A stretch of 64,000 bases of DNA from Candidatus Gastranaerophilales bacterium (GTDB lineage: Bacteria > Cyanobacteriota > Vampirovibrionia > Gastranaerophilales > Gastranaerophilaceae), in contig CAJUJH010000001.1 of the NCBI GenBank assembly GCA_910586855.1, positions 943,075 to 1,007,074 of the forward strand. Direction: 5' to 3'. Both the position numbers and the translations under genes were made by a program. This document shows, piece after piece, positions 8,400 to 17,347 of this stretch (position 1 is the stretch's first letter; each line of letters starts with the position of its first letter). A model generated the notes under the pieces. It was given only the letters and a program-made list of their open reading frames with translations, did not search any database and had not been told where the DNA came from.

Positions 8400-9266
8400 T
8401 TATGCTTCTTCTAAAAAGCTATTTGTTGCAAGATTTATATATTCTAGAAGTTTTGAGAAATATTCCAAATCGCATTCGCCGCTTGCGATAATATCGCATT
8501 CATTTTTAGCAGGCTGTACATATTTTTGACCCGCTCTTAAAACATATTCCCAATGTTTCTGAGCATTATCTTTATCTTGATTTCTGTCTTTTGCGCGGCT
8601 TATAAAACGCTTTTTTCTTATTTTATCGTCAATTTCAACATAAATTTTAACATCAAACAAGCTTTTTACCGGTTCAAGCATTGTTGCCATGCCTTCAATT
8701 ACGATAATTTTATTACTCTTAACAGGTAAACCTGATGGAACACTGATTCCTGTGCCGTTTACCAAATATTTCGGTGCCAAAACATCACAGCCGTTTTTTA
8801 ATTCAGCTAAATTTTTTGCCATTAAATCTAATTGAAAATTCTCGGGTGCATCTACATCATATCCGGCATCTCTCAATTTATCAAAATCGCCGTATTTTTT
8901 AATTAAATGTGAAATGTCATTAAAATAATTATCAGCACTTAAAATTGTAACAGGCAGGTTAAATTTTTCTGTATCTTTTCTAATTTCTTGACAGATAGTC
9001 GATTTGCCTGATGCTGATTCGCCGGTAATACCTATTAAAATTCTTTCTTTAGGATGACTTATTAATCTTTCTAAAAACCTTTCAATAAAATCATCTTTAA
9101 TTGAAACAAAAAGATTCTGGCCTGTTTTTTTGTCCCAATTAATTATTTGCTTGAATTTGGTTTTTAAATAGAACGCTAAAAATTCTCTGCCCATGCGGGT
9201 ATCAAAATTTGGTTTTTGAATTTTGTCATCTTTATGTGCTGCAAAATCTTCAAGTAAACTATTCAT
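8400..9266 (-). CDS. Uridine kinase / phosphoribulokinase-family P-loop kinase
   Basis: 288 residues. After a ~65-residue N-terminal extension comes a canonical P-loop (IGITGESASGKSTICQEI), then the uridine-kinase-like ILSADNYFND and the FQLDLMAKNLAELKNG segment. The VIEGMATML Walker-B-like strand and an RRK-type lid (KIRKKRFISRAKDR) follow. It probably phosphorylates a nucleoside (salvage) or a related sugar; which one is not determinable. It sits 18 bp downstream of rnpA, so it is read from the rpmH promoter. Confidence 0.8.
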   Translation of the reverse strand: MNSLLEDFAAHKDDKIQKPNFDTRMGREFLAFYLKTKFKQIINWDKKTGQNLFVSIKDDFIERFLERLISHPKERILIGITGESASGKSTICQEIRKDTEKFNLPVTILSADNYFNDISHLIKKYGDFDKLRDAGYDVDAPENFQLDLMAKNLAELKNGCDVLAPKYLVNGTGISVPSGLPVKSNKIIVIEGMATMLEPVKSLFDVKIYVEIDDKIRKKRFISRAKDRNQDKDNAQKHWEYVLRAGQKYVQPAKNECDIIASGECDLEYFSKLLEYINLATNSFLEEA

Positions 9267-9284
9267 GATAGATTTATAATACCC

Positions 9285-9650
9285 CTAAATAAATTTGTTT
9301 GCTAATTTATTTATAAGTTTTGTAACACTTAGTTTAGCTTTTTCAAAATCTAGCTCTAAAGCACCTTCTTTTGCCATATATATGAGACTTTGGAACTTAT
9401 TGTATCTTGCTTTATCATTTTTAATACTAAGCCTTACAGCTTCTCTTGCGAGTCGTTTAATTCGATTTCTTTTAACGGCGCGCTTATGAATTTTTTTGCT
9501 TACAACAAAGCCGATTTTTGTTGAAAACTCCATATTCTCTTTATTTTTTCCGCCGTACAATACAAAAAACTCATCTGAGACAATTCTTCTTTGAGAATAA
9601 GTTGCCTTAAATGATGAGTTCTTTTTTAATCTAAATTCTTTCTTAAGCAC
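9285..9650 (-). CDS. rnpA: Ribonuclease P protein component
   Basis: 121-residue basic protein that assists the RNase P RNA in 5' tRNA maturation. Family features: N-terminal LKKEFRLKKNSSFKATY, then GFVVSKKIHKRAVKRNRIKRLAREAVR, which contains the RNR RNA-binding signature. It starts with GTG at 9650 and overlaps the end of rpmH by 8 nt, so translation is coupled. Usually yidD/yidC follow; here a uridine-kinase-like gene does. Confidence 0.95.
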   Translation of the reverse strand: MLKKEFRLKKNSSFKATYSQRRIVSDEFFVLYGGKNKENMEFSTKIGFVVSKKIHKRAVKRNRIKRLAREAVRLSIKNDKARYNKFQSLIYMAKEGALELDFEKAKLSVTKLINKLANKFI

Positions 9651-9795
9651 GTTTTTTTGCTGTAATAGCTAAGCTGTGACGACCTTTTGCGCGTCTTCTG
9701 TTAAGAGTTTTTTGTCCTTGTGGTGTTGCCATTCTTGCTCTAAAACCGCTTACTCTTTGTCTTTTTCTTTTTGTGCCTTCAAGTGTGCGACGCAT
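9643..9795 (-). CDS. rpmH: 50S ribosomal protein L34
   Basis: A 50-residue, highly basic protein (MRRTLEGTKRKRQRVSGFRA, then RMATPQGQKTLNRRRAKGRH), an unmistakable L34. An AAGGAG ribosome site lies at 9802-9807. It is the promoter-proximal gene of rpmH-rnpA-kinase, with a strong promoter upstream. No dnaA or oriC is visible on the other side, where proC is divergent. Confidence 0.96.
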   Translation of the reverse strand: MRRTLEGTKRKRQRVSGFRARMATPQGQKTLNRRRAKGRHSLAITAKKRA

Positions 9796-9834
9796 TATTT
9801 TCTCCTTGACATTTTTATATTATCAGTATGAAAT

Positions 9835-9863
9835 ATAATAGTTTAGACATATTCAAGTGTCAA
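9835..9863 (-). promoter_or_regulatory. Strong sigma-70-type promoter for rpmH-rnpA
   Basis: On the minus strand, TTGACA (9863-9858), a 17-bp spacer and TATTAT (9840-9835) give a near-consensus promoter. The start point would be near 9828, about 33 nt before the rpmH ATG. A TATAAT on the opposite strand at 9834-9839 probably serves proC, so the two -10 elements overlap. Confidence 0.75.
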
Positions 9864-9889
9864 GTTTAGTAGGAGAATAGTGTAAAGTT

Positions 9890-10702
9890 ATGCAGGAAAT
9901 GACAGAACAAAAAATTGGGTTTATTGGTCTTGGCAAGATGGCTTCAGCCATTATTAAGGGAATTATATCATCAGGCTTTATGAAGAAAGAAAATATTTTA
10001 GGGTTTGATGTTAATCAGGATGCTCTAAAAATTGCTTCAAAGAATTTAGACATTACCCCTGTTTCCAGTATTGAAGAGCTTATGTCAAAAACTTCAATAG
10101 TGTTAATTGCTACAAAACCATTTGTAATTAAAAATGTTATTGATGAAATTAAGGATAAAGTTAGAAACCATCTCATTATTTCAATTTTGGCAGGTGTTTC
10201 ATTAAAATTTTATGAATCTTCTCTTCCAAATACACGTGTTATAAGAGTTATGCCTAATACGCCGGCTCTAGTTGAAGAGGGTATGAGTGCAGTTTGCAAA
10301 GGTTCTTTTGCTTATGATTATGATGCTGAATTTGTATTTAACATGTTTTCTAAACTTGGCAGGGCAATATATATTGATGAAAAAGATATTGATGTGGTAA
10401 CTGCTATATCCGGTTCAGGTCCGGCATTTTACTATTATATTATTGAAAAGATTGCGCAAGCAGGGAAAAAACTTGGGCTTGATTATAAAACAGCTTTGGA
10501 ATTATCAGCTCAAACCGCTTTAGGTTCAGCTAAAATGATGTTTAAAACACCTGATACTCCTGAAGAACTTATAAGGGCTGTAACCACCCCCGGCGGCTGT
10601 ACGGAAGTTGGCAACAATGTCTTGAATAACTCAAACATTGATGAAATTCTTTTTAAAACCATAAAAAGAACAATGGAAAAAGCTAGAAAACTCGGCGGTT
10701 AA
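9890..10702 (+). CDS. proC: Pyrroline-5-carboxylate reductase
   Basis: Last step of proline synthesis: NAD(P)H-dependent reduction of P5C. 270 residues. The N-terminal Rossmann motif is IGFIGLGKMASAIIKG, then RVMPNTPALVEEGMSA. The C-terminal P5CR signature covers AISGSGPAF and TPGGCTEVGNNVL. The ATG at 9890 and one three codons later are both possible; an AGGAGA lies about 15 nt upstream. No other proline genes are adjacent. Confidence 0.95.
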   Translation: MQEMTEQKIGFIGLGKMASAIIKGIISSGFMKKENILGFDVNQDALKIASKNLDITPVSSIEELMSKTSIVLIATKPFVIKNVIDEIKDKVRNHLIISILAGVSLKFYESSLPNTRVIRVMPNTPALVEEGMSAVCKGSFAYDYDAEFVFNMFSKLGRAIYIDEKDIDVVTAISGSGPAFYYYIIEKIAQAGKKLGLDYKTALELSAQTALGSAKMMFKTPDTPEELIRAVTTPGGCTEVGNNVLNNSNIDEILFKTIKRTMEKARKLGG

Positions 10703-10808
10703 CAGTATTTGGCGTAAAAGTTTTGTATAAAAACCAGGATTAAGCTTTATTGCCAGGTGCGGAAATCTAAAAAAGAAAATTTTAAAAAAAAATTTATTTA
10801 AAATTTTC

Positions 10809-10836
10809 TTGAAATTTTTTCTATGGTTGTTATAAT
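10809..10836 (+). promoter_or_regulatory. Promoter of the three-hairpin RNA
   Basis: TTGAAA (10809-10814), a 16-bp spacer and TATAAT (10831-10836). Just upstream an 11-bp A/T inverted repeat (10773-10783 with 10800-10810) could end proC transcripts; its right arm touches the -35 box. Confidence 0.7.
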
Positions 10837-10842
10837 ACTATT

Positions 10843-10998
10843 GAAGGTATCGGTTACCACCGCCAATGCCTAACCGGTATCTTTAAGGTTTTTCGGGCGC
10901 AAGCTTTGGCACCTCCACCACCCCGTCAAAGTTTGCAATTATCCCTTAAAACCATATGCAAGAAGGCGTTTCACCCCACCACCCGAAGCGCCTTTTTG
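10843..10998 (+). ncRNA. Candidate small RNA with three C-rich hairpin loops
   Basis: About 155 nt between proC and the Gfo/Idh gene, with its own promoter and intrinsic terminator. Three separate hairpins are seen. The first is 10844-10855 with 10872-10883 (12 bp with G-U pairs). The second is 10899-10908 with 10927-10936 (10 bp). The third is 10963-10972 with 10985-10994 (10 bp, followed by TTTTT, so it is the terminator). Every loop is C-rich: ACCACCGCC, CACCTCCACCACCCC and ACCCCACCACCC. Loops 2 and 3 share CCACCACCC. There is no ORF. It is not 6S, tmRNA, SRP or RNase P RNA by any motif I know. C-rich loops suggest pairing with G-rich ribosome-binding sites (inference). Confidence 0.7.
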
Positions 10999-11023
10999 CT
11001 GTATATATACATATATAAAAATA

Positions 11024-11051
11024 AAAGAGGCTCTTATCAGCCTCTTTTTTT
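11024..11051. terminator. Bidirectional intrinsic terminator
   Basis: AAAGAGGCT (11024-11032) pairs with AGCCTCTTT (11039-11047). T-runs occur on both strands, so it ends the minus-strand Gfo/Idh gene and backs up the small-RNA terminator on the + strand. Confidence 0.75.
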
Positions 11052-11071
11052 AATTATTTGTTTTTAATTAA

Positions 11072-12079
11072 TTATCTTTTTGAGCGGGATAGTGCAAAAT
11101 CAACACTATCAAGTTTCTTCCTTCTGTTTGAATCTAAAAGTTTTTCTTCTGCATCTTCCAGAATTTTAGTTATAATGTATCCGTTTTCACCGTCTGAACG
11201 GGGTTGCCTGCCGGTTTCAATACAGTGAATAAAGTGCTGGCACTCAAGTTTTAGAGGTTCAATTTCAAGATAATCAAAGATTTCTATACTTTTTTGTGCA
11301 GGTACTTTATTGTCAAATACTTGTAGCTTGTTTTCCATTAAAGTATCGTCTAAAATCGCCGTTGCTTTTTCGCCCCTAACAAGCAAACTCACTCTTTTTT
11401 GCGGATGAATCCAGCTGTCTGAAACATGACCTATAATGCCATCCTCAAACTCAATTGTAAGATGCGTAATGTCGTAAATACTGTCATTCTCACTGCAGCA
11501 TCCGGTTGCATTTAATACTTTAACAGGGTTTTTTCCTAACACATGGGCTATCATTGAAACATCATGCGGTGCTAAATCCCACATAACACTTCTGTCGTTT
11601 TTAAAATAATTTATATTTAATCTGTCGCTTTGTGCGTATTTAATTTTTCCTAAAACCCCTTCTGCTATAAGCATTTGTAATCTGTTTACAGCAGGATGAT
11701 ACAATAGAAGGTGTCCAACCATTAAAATTAGACCTTTTGAATCTGCAAGTTCTTTTAGTTTTTTTGCTTCATCCGCAACCGTTGAAATAGGTTTTTCAAC
11801 ATAAACATGTTTTCCAGCTTCAAGCACCCTTTGAACAATTCCAAAGTGTGTATGGCTTGGGGTTACAACACAGATTGCTTCAATATCTTTATTGTTTAAT
11901 AAATCTTCAAAATTATTTGTAACATTTATTGAGGGATAATTTTTTTTAACCATCTCAATATTGTCTTTATCAATGTCGCAAACAGTATTTAAGGCATTAA
12001 GATTGTAAAAATTTCTTACAATATTTCTTCCCCATATTCCGCAGCCTACAACTCCAATGTTTCTTTTTTCATTTTTCAT
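11072..12079 (-). CDS. Gfo/Idh/MocA-family sugar dehydrogenase
   Basis: About 335 residues from the ATG at 12079; the upstream in-frame ATG gives a poor N-terminus. The NAD-binding motif is IGVVGCGIWGRNIVRNF, the family EKP catalytic motif is HVYVEKPIST, and the substrate-domain helix is WDLAPHDVSMIAHVLG. The WDLAPHD pattern recalls WbpB/WlbA-type UDP-sugar 3-dehydrogenases, so a role in nucleotide-sugar modification for surface polysaccharide is plausible. The divergent neighbour is a WecG/TagA/CpsF glycosyltransferase, which supports this. Confidence 0.82.
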   Translation of the reverse strand: MKNEKRNIGVVGCGIWGRNIVRNFYNLNALNTVCDIDKDNIEMVKKNYPSINVTNNFEDLLNNKDIEAICVVTPSHTHFGIVQRVLEAGKHVYVEKPISTVADEAKKLKELADSKGLILMVGHLLLYHPAVNRLQMLIAEGVLGKIKYAQSDRLNINYFKNDRSVMWDLAPHDVSMIAHVLGKNPVKVLNATGCCSENDSIYDITHLTIEFEDGIIGHVSDSWIHPQKRVSLLVRGEKATAILDDTLMENKLQVFDNKVPAQKSIEIFDYLEIEPLKLECQHFIHCIETGRQPRSDGENGYIITKILEDAEEKLLDSNRRKKLDSVDFALSRSKR

Positions 12080-12201
12080 AACAATTCTGCCTTGAATTTT
12101 ATTAATAATAACAACGGTTTTAACCGTTTTTGATATCTTTAATTGTATAAAATAATGAATTAAAGTCAATCTTTAAAGTTTTTTATGATATCATACTTAG
12201 T

Positions 12202-12936
12202 ATGATAAAGACTGCTAATGTTCAGGGTTTTAAAATCAATCTTTTGAAATATGCCGAAGCGCTTGATTTTGTTAAAATATCGCTTGATAACGGGGAAAAT
12301 ATTCAAATTGTTACAATTAATCCGGAGATGATTGAAGCTGCAAAACAAAATCCATCTTTTGCTGATGTTTTGAAATATTCAGAGCTCGTTGTGCCTGATG
12401 GTGTTGGCATTAAACTTGCTTTAAAATTTAAAGGTATTGAACAAGAGCAGATTAGAGGGGTTGATTTTGCTCAAAGTTTAATTGAATTGTCTGAACAAAA
12501 TGGCTATAAACTGGCGCTTATTGGTGCAAAACCTGAGATTAATCAAAAACTTGCAGAAGTTTTAAAAGAAAAATACCCTAAATTAAATATCGTTTACCAT
12601 CATGATGGGTATTTTCAAAATGAAGATGAAATAATTAACGATATTAAAAATTCGGGTGCAAATCTTGTTTTTACAGCACTTGGTGCTCCAAAACAGGAGT
12701 TTTTTAATGCAAAACTTAAAAGTACTCTTCAAGGTGTGGCATCAATTGGTTTGGGCGGTACATTTGATGTTTTATCAGGCAGTGTAGCTCTTGCGCCTCC
12801 TATTTATAGAAAACTTGGACTCGAATGGCTTTATAGAACCATAAAACAGCCTGAAAGATTCAAAAGAATATTTCCAACTTTGCCATTATTCCTTTTTCAC
12901 AGTATAATGGAAGCGGGGAGTAAGATAAAAGATTAA
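12202..12936 (+). CDS. WecG/TagA/CpsF-family glycosyltransferase
   Basis: 244 residues, soluble with a C-terminal membrane-associating tail. Family motifs are TINPEMIEAA, VPDGVGIKLALK with the catalytic-region Asp, ALGAPKQEFF, GLGGTFDVLSG and GLEWLYRTIKQPERFKR. The family transfers ManNAc-type sugars to undecaprenyl-linked GlcNAc in teichoic-acid, ECA or capsule-like pathways. A TATCAT box ends 7 nt before the ATG, so the message may be leaderless. Confidence 0.88.
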   Translation: MIKTANVQGFKINLLKYAEALDFVKISLDNGENIQIVTINPEMIEAAKQNPSFADVLKYSELVVPDGVGIKLALKFKGIEQEQIRGVDFAQSLIELSEQNGYKLALIGAKPEINQKLAEVLKEKYPKLNIVYHHDGYFQNEDEIINDIKNSGANLVFTALGAPKQEFFNAKLKSTLQGVASIGLGGTFDVLSGSVALAPPIYRKLGLEWLYRTIKQPERFKRIFPTLPLFLFHSIMEAGSKIKD

Positions 12937-12986
12937 CTAGGATTAGCCAGATACCCAAATATTAGCGATGTAGTAAGAGATTATTT

Positions 12987-13811
12987 ATGATTGATAAGAA
13001 TTGCGGATTTAAAGATTTTACTAAAGTTGTAAGGCAGGATATTTTAAAGATGATTTGTGCTGCAAAATCGGGTCATCCTGGCGGTTCTTTATCTTGTGTT
13101 GAAATTTTATCCGTACTATATAGAAAAATATTAAATATCCCCTCTGACTGGAAAAAGTCTCCTGATTTTAATAAGAGAGACAGATTTATTTTATCCAAAG
13201 GGCATGCCAGCGCTTGTTTGTACAGTGTTCTTGCACATTGTGGCTTTTTTAATTGTGATGAACTCTTAACATTCAGGCAATTGGGTTCAAGGCTTCAAGG
13301 GCACCCTTCAACAAGATACGGGCTTGAAGGCATTGAAGCATGTACCGGTTCTTTGGGACAAGGGCTTTCAATGGCAGTTGGCGCTGCTTTGGCTCTAAAA
13401 TTAGATAAAAACCCTGCAAAAGTCTATGTGCTTCTTGGTGACGGTGAAATGCAGGAAGGTAGTGTTTGGGAAGCTTTAATGAGTGCTTCTCACAGAAAAT
13501 TGGATAATTTGGTTGCAATAGTTGACAGGAATAAGCTGCAGATTGACGGCTCCTGTGATGATGTTAAATCCCTTGAACCGCTTGATAAAAAACTTGAAGC
13601 TTTTGGTTTTGTTGTAAAAACTGTCGATGGTCATTCTGAAGATGAATTAACTGAAGCTTTAATGTTTGCAAAAAAGGCTGATAAACCTGTATTTATTATT
13701 GCAAATACCATAAAAGGCAAAGGAATTTCCTATATGGAAAATAATGCAGGCTGGCATGGAAAGGTGCCAAAAAGCGATGAGGCTCAGGCTGCTTTGGAGG
13801 AACTTAAGTAA
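12987..13811 (+). CDS. Transketolase, N-terminal (TPP-binding) subunit
   Basis: 274 residues, equivalent to the first half of transketolase. It shows SGHPGGSLSCVEIL, RDRFILSKGHA and the TPP/metal motif GDGEMQEGSVWEA...NLVAIVDRNK. Together with the next gene it forms a split enzyme moving C2 units between sugar phosphates in the non-oxidative pentose phosphate pathway. Its stop and the partner's ATG overlap (TAATG), so the two are made together. Confidence 0.94.
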   Translation: MIDKNCGFKDFTKVVRQDILKMICAAKSGHPGGSLSCVEILSVLYRKILNIPSDWKKSPDFNKRDRFILSKGHASACLYSVLAHCGFFNCDELLTFRQLGSRLQGHPSTRYGLEGIEACTGSLGQGLSMAVGAALALKLDKNPAKVYVLLGDGEMQEGSVWEALMSASHRKLDNLVAIVDRNKLQIDGSCDDVKSLEPLDKKLEAFGFVVKTVDGHSEDELTEALMFAKKADKPVFIIANTIKGKGISYMENNAGWHGKVPKSDEAQAALEELK

Positions 13812-14779
13812 TGTTGAATGCATCAATTTTAAAAACAGCTGATGAAATAAAGTCTCCAAGAAATGCATATGGAGAAACCCTTGTAGAACTTGGCGGATTA
13901 AATAAAGATATTGTAGTTCTTGATGCTGATTTGAGCTGCTCGACTCAAACCTGCAAGTTTGCCTCTAAGTTTCCTGAAAGATTTTTTAATTCAGGAATTG
14001 CAGAACAGGATATGATGACAACTGCTGCGGGTCTTGCAATTGCGGGAAAAATTCCATTTGTAAGTACATTTGCTATGTTTGCAACGGCAAGGTGTCTTGA
14101 CCAGATTAGAAATTCAATCTGTTATCCTAAATTAAATGTAAAAATTGTTGCAACCCATGGCGGTATCACTGTTGGAGAAGACGGTGCTTCACATCAGGCA
14201 CTTGAAGATGTATCTTTTATGCGCTCTCTTCCTGATATGACGGTAATTATCCCGTCTGATTATAATGAAGTAAAACAGGCTGTAAAATATGCGCTTGAAA
14301 TAGATGGACCTTGTTATATAAGAGTTTCAAGAACAAATTTGAAAACTGTTTTTGATGAAAATAATTATAAGTTCAATCCAAAAAGTGCAGTTAGATTAAC
14401 GGAAGGTCCTGACGTTACCATTGTGACAAATGGTGAAACGCTGATAGAAACTATTAATGCTGCGAAATTCCTTGAAAAAGATGGAATAAGAGCTGAAATA
14501 CTTCATATTCCAGTGATTAAACCTTTCTTTGCGCAAGATGATTTAATTAAATCAGCGCAAAAAACAAAAAAAGTTGTAACTGTTGAAAACCACAGTATTA
14601 TTGGCGGTGTCGGCTCGCTTGTTTGCGAAACTTTATCCGAAAATTATCCTGTTCCTGTTCTTAGAATAGGTACAAATGATTGTTTCGGGCAATCCGGTGA
14701 ACAAAGGGTTTTAATGGAATACTACGGGCTTACTGCTGAAAAATTGTATGAGAAAATTAAGAATTTTATAAAAAAGTAA
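13811..14779 (+). CDS. Transketolase, C-terminal (pyrimidine-binding) subunit
   Basis: 322 residues with the middle and C-terminal transketolase domains: RFFNSGIAEQDMMTTAAGLAI (catalytic-Glu region), then THGGITVGEDGASHQALED and the C-terminal VTVENHSIIGGVGS. Length and gene order match archaeal/firmicute-type two-subunit transketolases. Related DXS enzymes are single-chain, which argues against that identity. ftsE follows after 14 bp. Confidence 0.93.
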   Translation: MLNASILKTADEIKSPRNAYGETLVELGGLNKDIVVLDADLSCSTQTCKFASKFPERFFNSGIAEQDMMTTAAGLAIAGKIPFVSTFAMFATARCLDQIRNSICYPKLNVKIVATHGGITVGEDGASHQALEDVSFMRSLPDMTVIIPSDYNEVKQAVKYALEIDGPCYIRVSRTNLKTVFDENNYKFNPKSAVRLTEGPDVTIVTNGETLIETINAAKFLEKDGIRAEILHIPVIKPFFAQDDLIKSAQKTKKVVTVENHSIIGGVGSLVCETLSENYPVPVLRIGTNDCFGQSGEQRVLMEYYGLTAEKLYEKIKNFIKK

Positions 14780-14793
14780 TTTGGAAAAAATAA

Positions 14794-15468
14794 ATGATAG
14801 TTTTAAGAGACGTAATTAAACAATATAAAAATAAGTTTGCATTGTATAATGTAAGTTTACATATTAACCCGGGCGAGTTTGTATTTTTGGTTGGTTCATC
14901 TGGTGCAGGTAAATCTACCTTAATGAAAATGCTTTATATGGAAGAGAAACCAACAAGGGGGCAAGTTTTGGTGGGCGGTATAAATATTGCAAATCTCCAC
15001 CCTAATAAAATTCCAAACCTAAGACGCTGCATGGGAATTGTATTTCAAGATTATAAGCTTCTTCAAAGCCACACAGTGTATGATAATATCGCATATGTTA
15101 TAAGAACTATGGGTATATCTTCAAAAGAAATTGAAGCTCGTGTTTTCGGCGCACTTAAAGTTGTAGGCTTGGAAGATAAAGCAAAATCAAGACCTTCAGA
15201 GCTATCCGGCGGTGAGCAGCAAAGAGTCTCAATTGCCCGCGCAATTGTAAATGGTCCTCCGCTTTTAATAGCTGATGAACCTACAGGTAACCTTGACCCT
15301 AAAAACTCTATGGAAGTTATGCAAATATTAGAACAGGTTAACCAACGGGGGATTACAATTTTAGTATCTACCCATGACCATGCTATAGTAAACCATTTTA
15401 GAAAACGTGTAATTACGCTTGAAAATGGTCAAAAGATTAAAGACGTACAGGCAGGAACTTATGACTAA
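14794..15468 (+). CDS. ftsE: Cell-division ABC ATPase FtsE
   Basis: 224 residues. Walker A is GSSGAGKSTLMK, the Q-loop is FQDYKLL, the ABC signature is LSGGEQQRVSIARAI, and Walker B is LLIADEPTGNLD. FtsE with FtsX regulates septal peptidoglycan hydrolases from the inner membrane. Its end overlaps ftsX by 8 nt. Confidence 0.94.
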   Translation: MIVLRDVIKQYKNKFALYNVSLHINPGEFVFLVGSSGAGKSTLMKMLYMEEKPTRGQVLVGGINIANLHPNKIPNLRRCMGIVFQDYKLLQSHTVYDNIAYVIRTMGISSKEIEARVFGALKVVGLEDKAKSRPSELSGGEQQRVSIARAIVNGPPLLIADEPTGNLDPKNSMEVMQILEQVNQRGITILVSTHDHAIVNHFRKRVITLENGQKIKDVQAGTYD

Positions 15469-16378
15469 CGGCTCAACAAGAAACAGATTAAAACAGAAAG
15501 TTAAATCTCATATACCAAAAGACTGGTTAACAGAAATCAGAATTGCATATAGAATTTTAATTGAAACAATTAAAGGCATTGTGCAGACCGGTTTTGTAAT
15601 TAATCTTGCAATCATTACATCTATGGCTGCAATTCTTTTGATATTTGGTGTAATTTTTAGAACAACTCTTTCACTCTCAAGCCTTGTTGATGAGATGGGT
15701 GGAACTCTTGAAATAAGTGTATATCTTGAGCCGCAGGCCGATGTTAACAGTACAATTAAAAATATTAAAAAAATTAAGCATGTTAAAAATGTTAGTTTTA
15801 TATCCAAAGATAAATCTTGGAATGATTTAAAACGAGAGATTGAAATGCCGGATATTGATAATCCGCTTCCTGATGTCTTAAGGGTTAAGGTTGATAATAT
15901 GAAAAATATTGACCCTATTATGACTGACGTTAAGAAACTCCCGGATATCCAGGATACCGGCTATGCCAAAGACTTGGCGCAAAAAGTCGAAGTTGTTAAT
16001 AAAATCAGCCACACTATTACCCTTGTGGTTATGATTGTTTCATCCCTTTTAACCATTACTATTATTAATAATACTATTCAGCTTGTTATTCAATCCAGAA
16101 AAGAAGAAATTGAGATTATGCGCCTTATGGGTGTTAGCAATTGGTATATTAAATGTCCGCTTGTACTTCAGGGTGCAATATATGGCTTTTTGGGTGCCTT
16201 GCTTGCTGTTATACCAATCAATATTGTCCAAAAATATTTTCAAGCAATGCATGCGCATTTTTCTATTCCGGTGTTTGGTTATGCACAGGGGCTTGTAGTA
16301 TTATCCGTAATTCTTATGGGTGTGATATTTTCAGCAGGCGGAAGCTTGATGAGTATCAAAAAGCACTTGCAGGTTTAG
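15461..16378 (+). CDS. ftsX: Cell-division protein FtsX
   Basis: About 305 residues from the ATG at 15461, which overlaps the ftsE stop and has AGGAA just upstream. There are four membrane segments: near residues 45-70, then three in the C-terminal third. The large extracytoplasmic loop has the FtsX PLP/LP pattern (GGTLEISVYLEPQADV). The coupling motif is RKEEIEIMRLMGVSNWYIKCP. It works with FtsE; the HDOD gene starts 4 bp downstream. Confidence 0.92.
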   Translation: MTNGSTRNRLKQKVKSHIPKDWLTEIRIAYRILIETIKGIVQTGFVINLAIITSMAAILLIFGVIFRTTLSLSSLVDEMGGTLEISVYLEPQADVNSTIKNIKKIKHVKNVSFISKDKSWNDLKREIEMPDIDNPLPDVLRVKVDNMKNIDPIMTDVKKLPDIQDTGYAKDLAQKVEVVNKISHTITLVVMIVSSLLTITIINNTIQLVIQSRKEEIEIMRLMGVSNWYIKCPLVLQGAIYGFLGALLAVIPINIVQKYFQAMHAHFSIPVFGYAQGLVVLSVILMGVIFSAGGSLMSIKKHLQV

Positions 16379-16382
16379 ATTT

Positions 16383-17195
16383 ATGCCAGATAATTCAGAT
16401 GATATAATTAAAGAATTTGAAAATTACATGCCGCCATTATCCGAACCCATGGCGCGTGCGCTTGAAGCTATACGCGCGCCTCAGGTGGATACCAGGGCAT
16501 TATCCAGACTGTTGATGCAGGATACAATTTTAGCGAGCAAAACTTTTAAGCTTGTTAATTCACCTTATTTTAGTGCTTCATCCAAGCAGCTGTCTTCAAT
16601 AAATAAGGCTCTTTTATCACTTGGTGCTATGAAAGTTAAAAATATAATTATTGCTCTTGTTTTGCAAAAATTATATGAAACAGAAGGACCTGCAGACCTT
16701 TTTGAACACTCCATACGCTGTGCTACGGCTTGTGAATTTTTAGCTAATGAGTATAAATGCATAAATCCTGATGATGCTTTTATATTAGGCTTTTTACACG
16801 ATATAGGACAGGTTATTTTAAAGTCAAAATATCCTAAATATATTGATGTATATAATGAAGCAAAAGGTAATTATGATGTACTTGTAGCAGCTGAGATGAA
16901 AAATTTTGGCGTCACTCATTCGGTACTTGGTGCAAAGTTGTGCGAGAAGTGGCGTCTGCCTGCGATTTTATCCGATACTTTATATTATCACCATGCTCCA
17001 AGAATGGCCAAAATTCCATTTGCAGCCGGTATTGTATATATTTCAGACAGGTTAATTTCCTTAAAATATGAAACAATGTCCATTAATCAGGATATTTTAG
17101 ATTATCTGCAGGTTTCATTGGCTGATTCTCTTAACTTAAGAGAAAACATTCTAGCAAAATCTCAAATCTTTTTAGACCAGCTTTCAGATTTTTAA
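16383..17195 (+). CDS. HDOD-domain signalling protein
   Basis: 270 residues. A single HDOD domain spans about residues 10-215: the LKLVNSPYFS-like entry (KTFKLVNSPYF), SINKALLSLG, and later AFILGFLHDIGQVIL, in which the HD dyad survives. HDOD proteins act in non-nucleotide signalling, motility or cell-cycle control; no catalytic activity is established for most. Its place in the transketolase-ftsEX operon suggests a cell-division or growth link (inference). Confidence 0.85.
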   Translation: MPDNSDDIIKEFENYMPPLSEPMARALEAIRAPQVDTRALSRLLMQDTILASKTFKLVNSPYFSASSKQLSSINKALLSLGAMKVKNIIIALVLQKLYETEGPADLFEHSIRCATACEFLANEYKCINPDDAFILGFLHDIGQVILKSKYPKYIDVYNEAKGNYDVLVAAEMKNFGVTHSVLGAKLCEKWRLPAILSDTLYYHHAPRMAKIPFAAGIVYISDRLISLKYETMSINQDILDYLQVSLADSLNLRENILAKSQIFLDQLSDF

Positions 17196-17347
17196 AAATG
17201 TTGAGCTTTGTATCTTTTATATTTTTATTAGTTAATTTTTTTTGTGCATCTGGTTTATTATTTATGTAATTAATTTTAAGAAAGGTTTATCTTATGAATT
17301 TATTAAGCAATGTTAATAATCTATCATCTAATTTTTGAGTTAACTTT

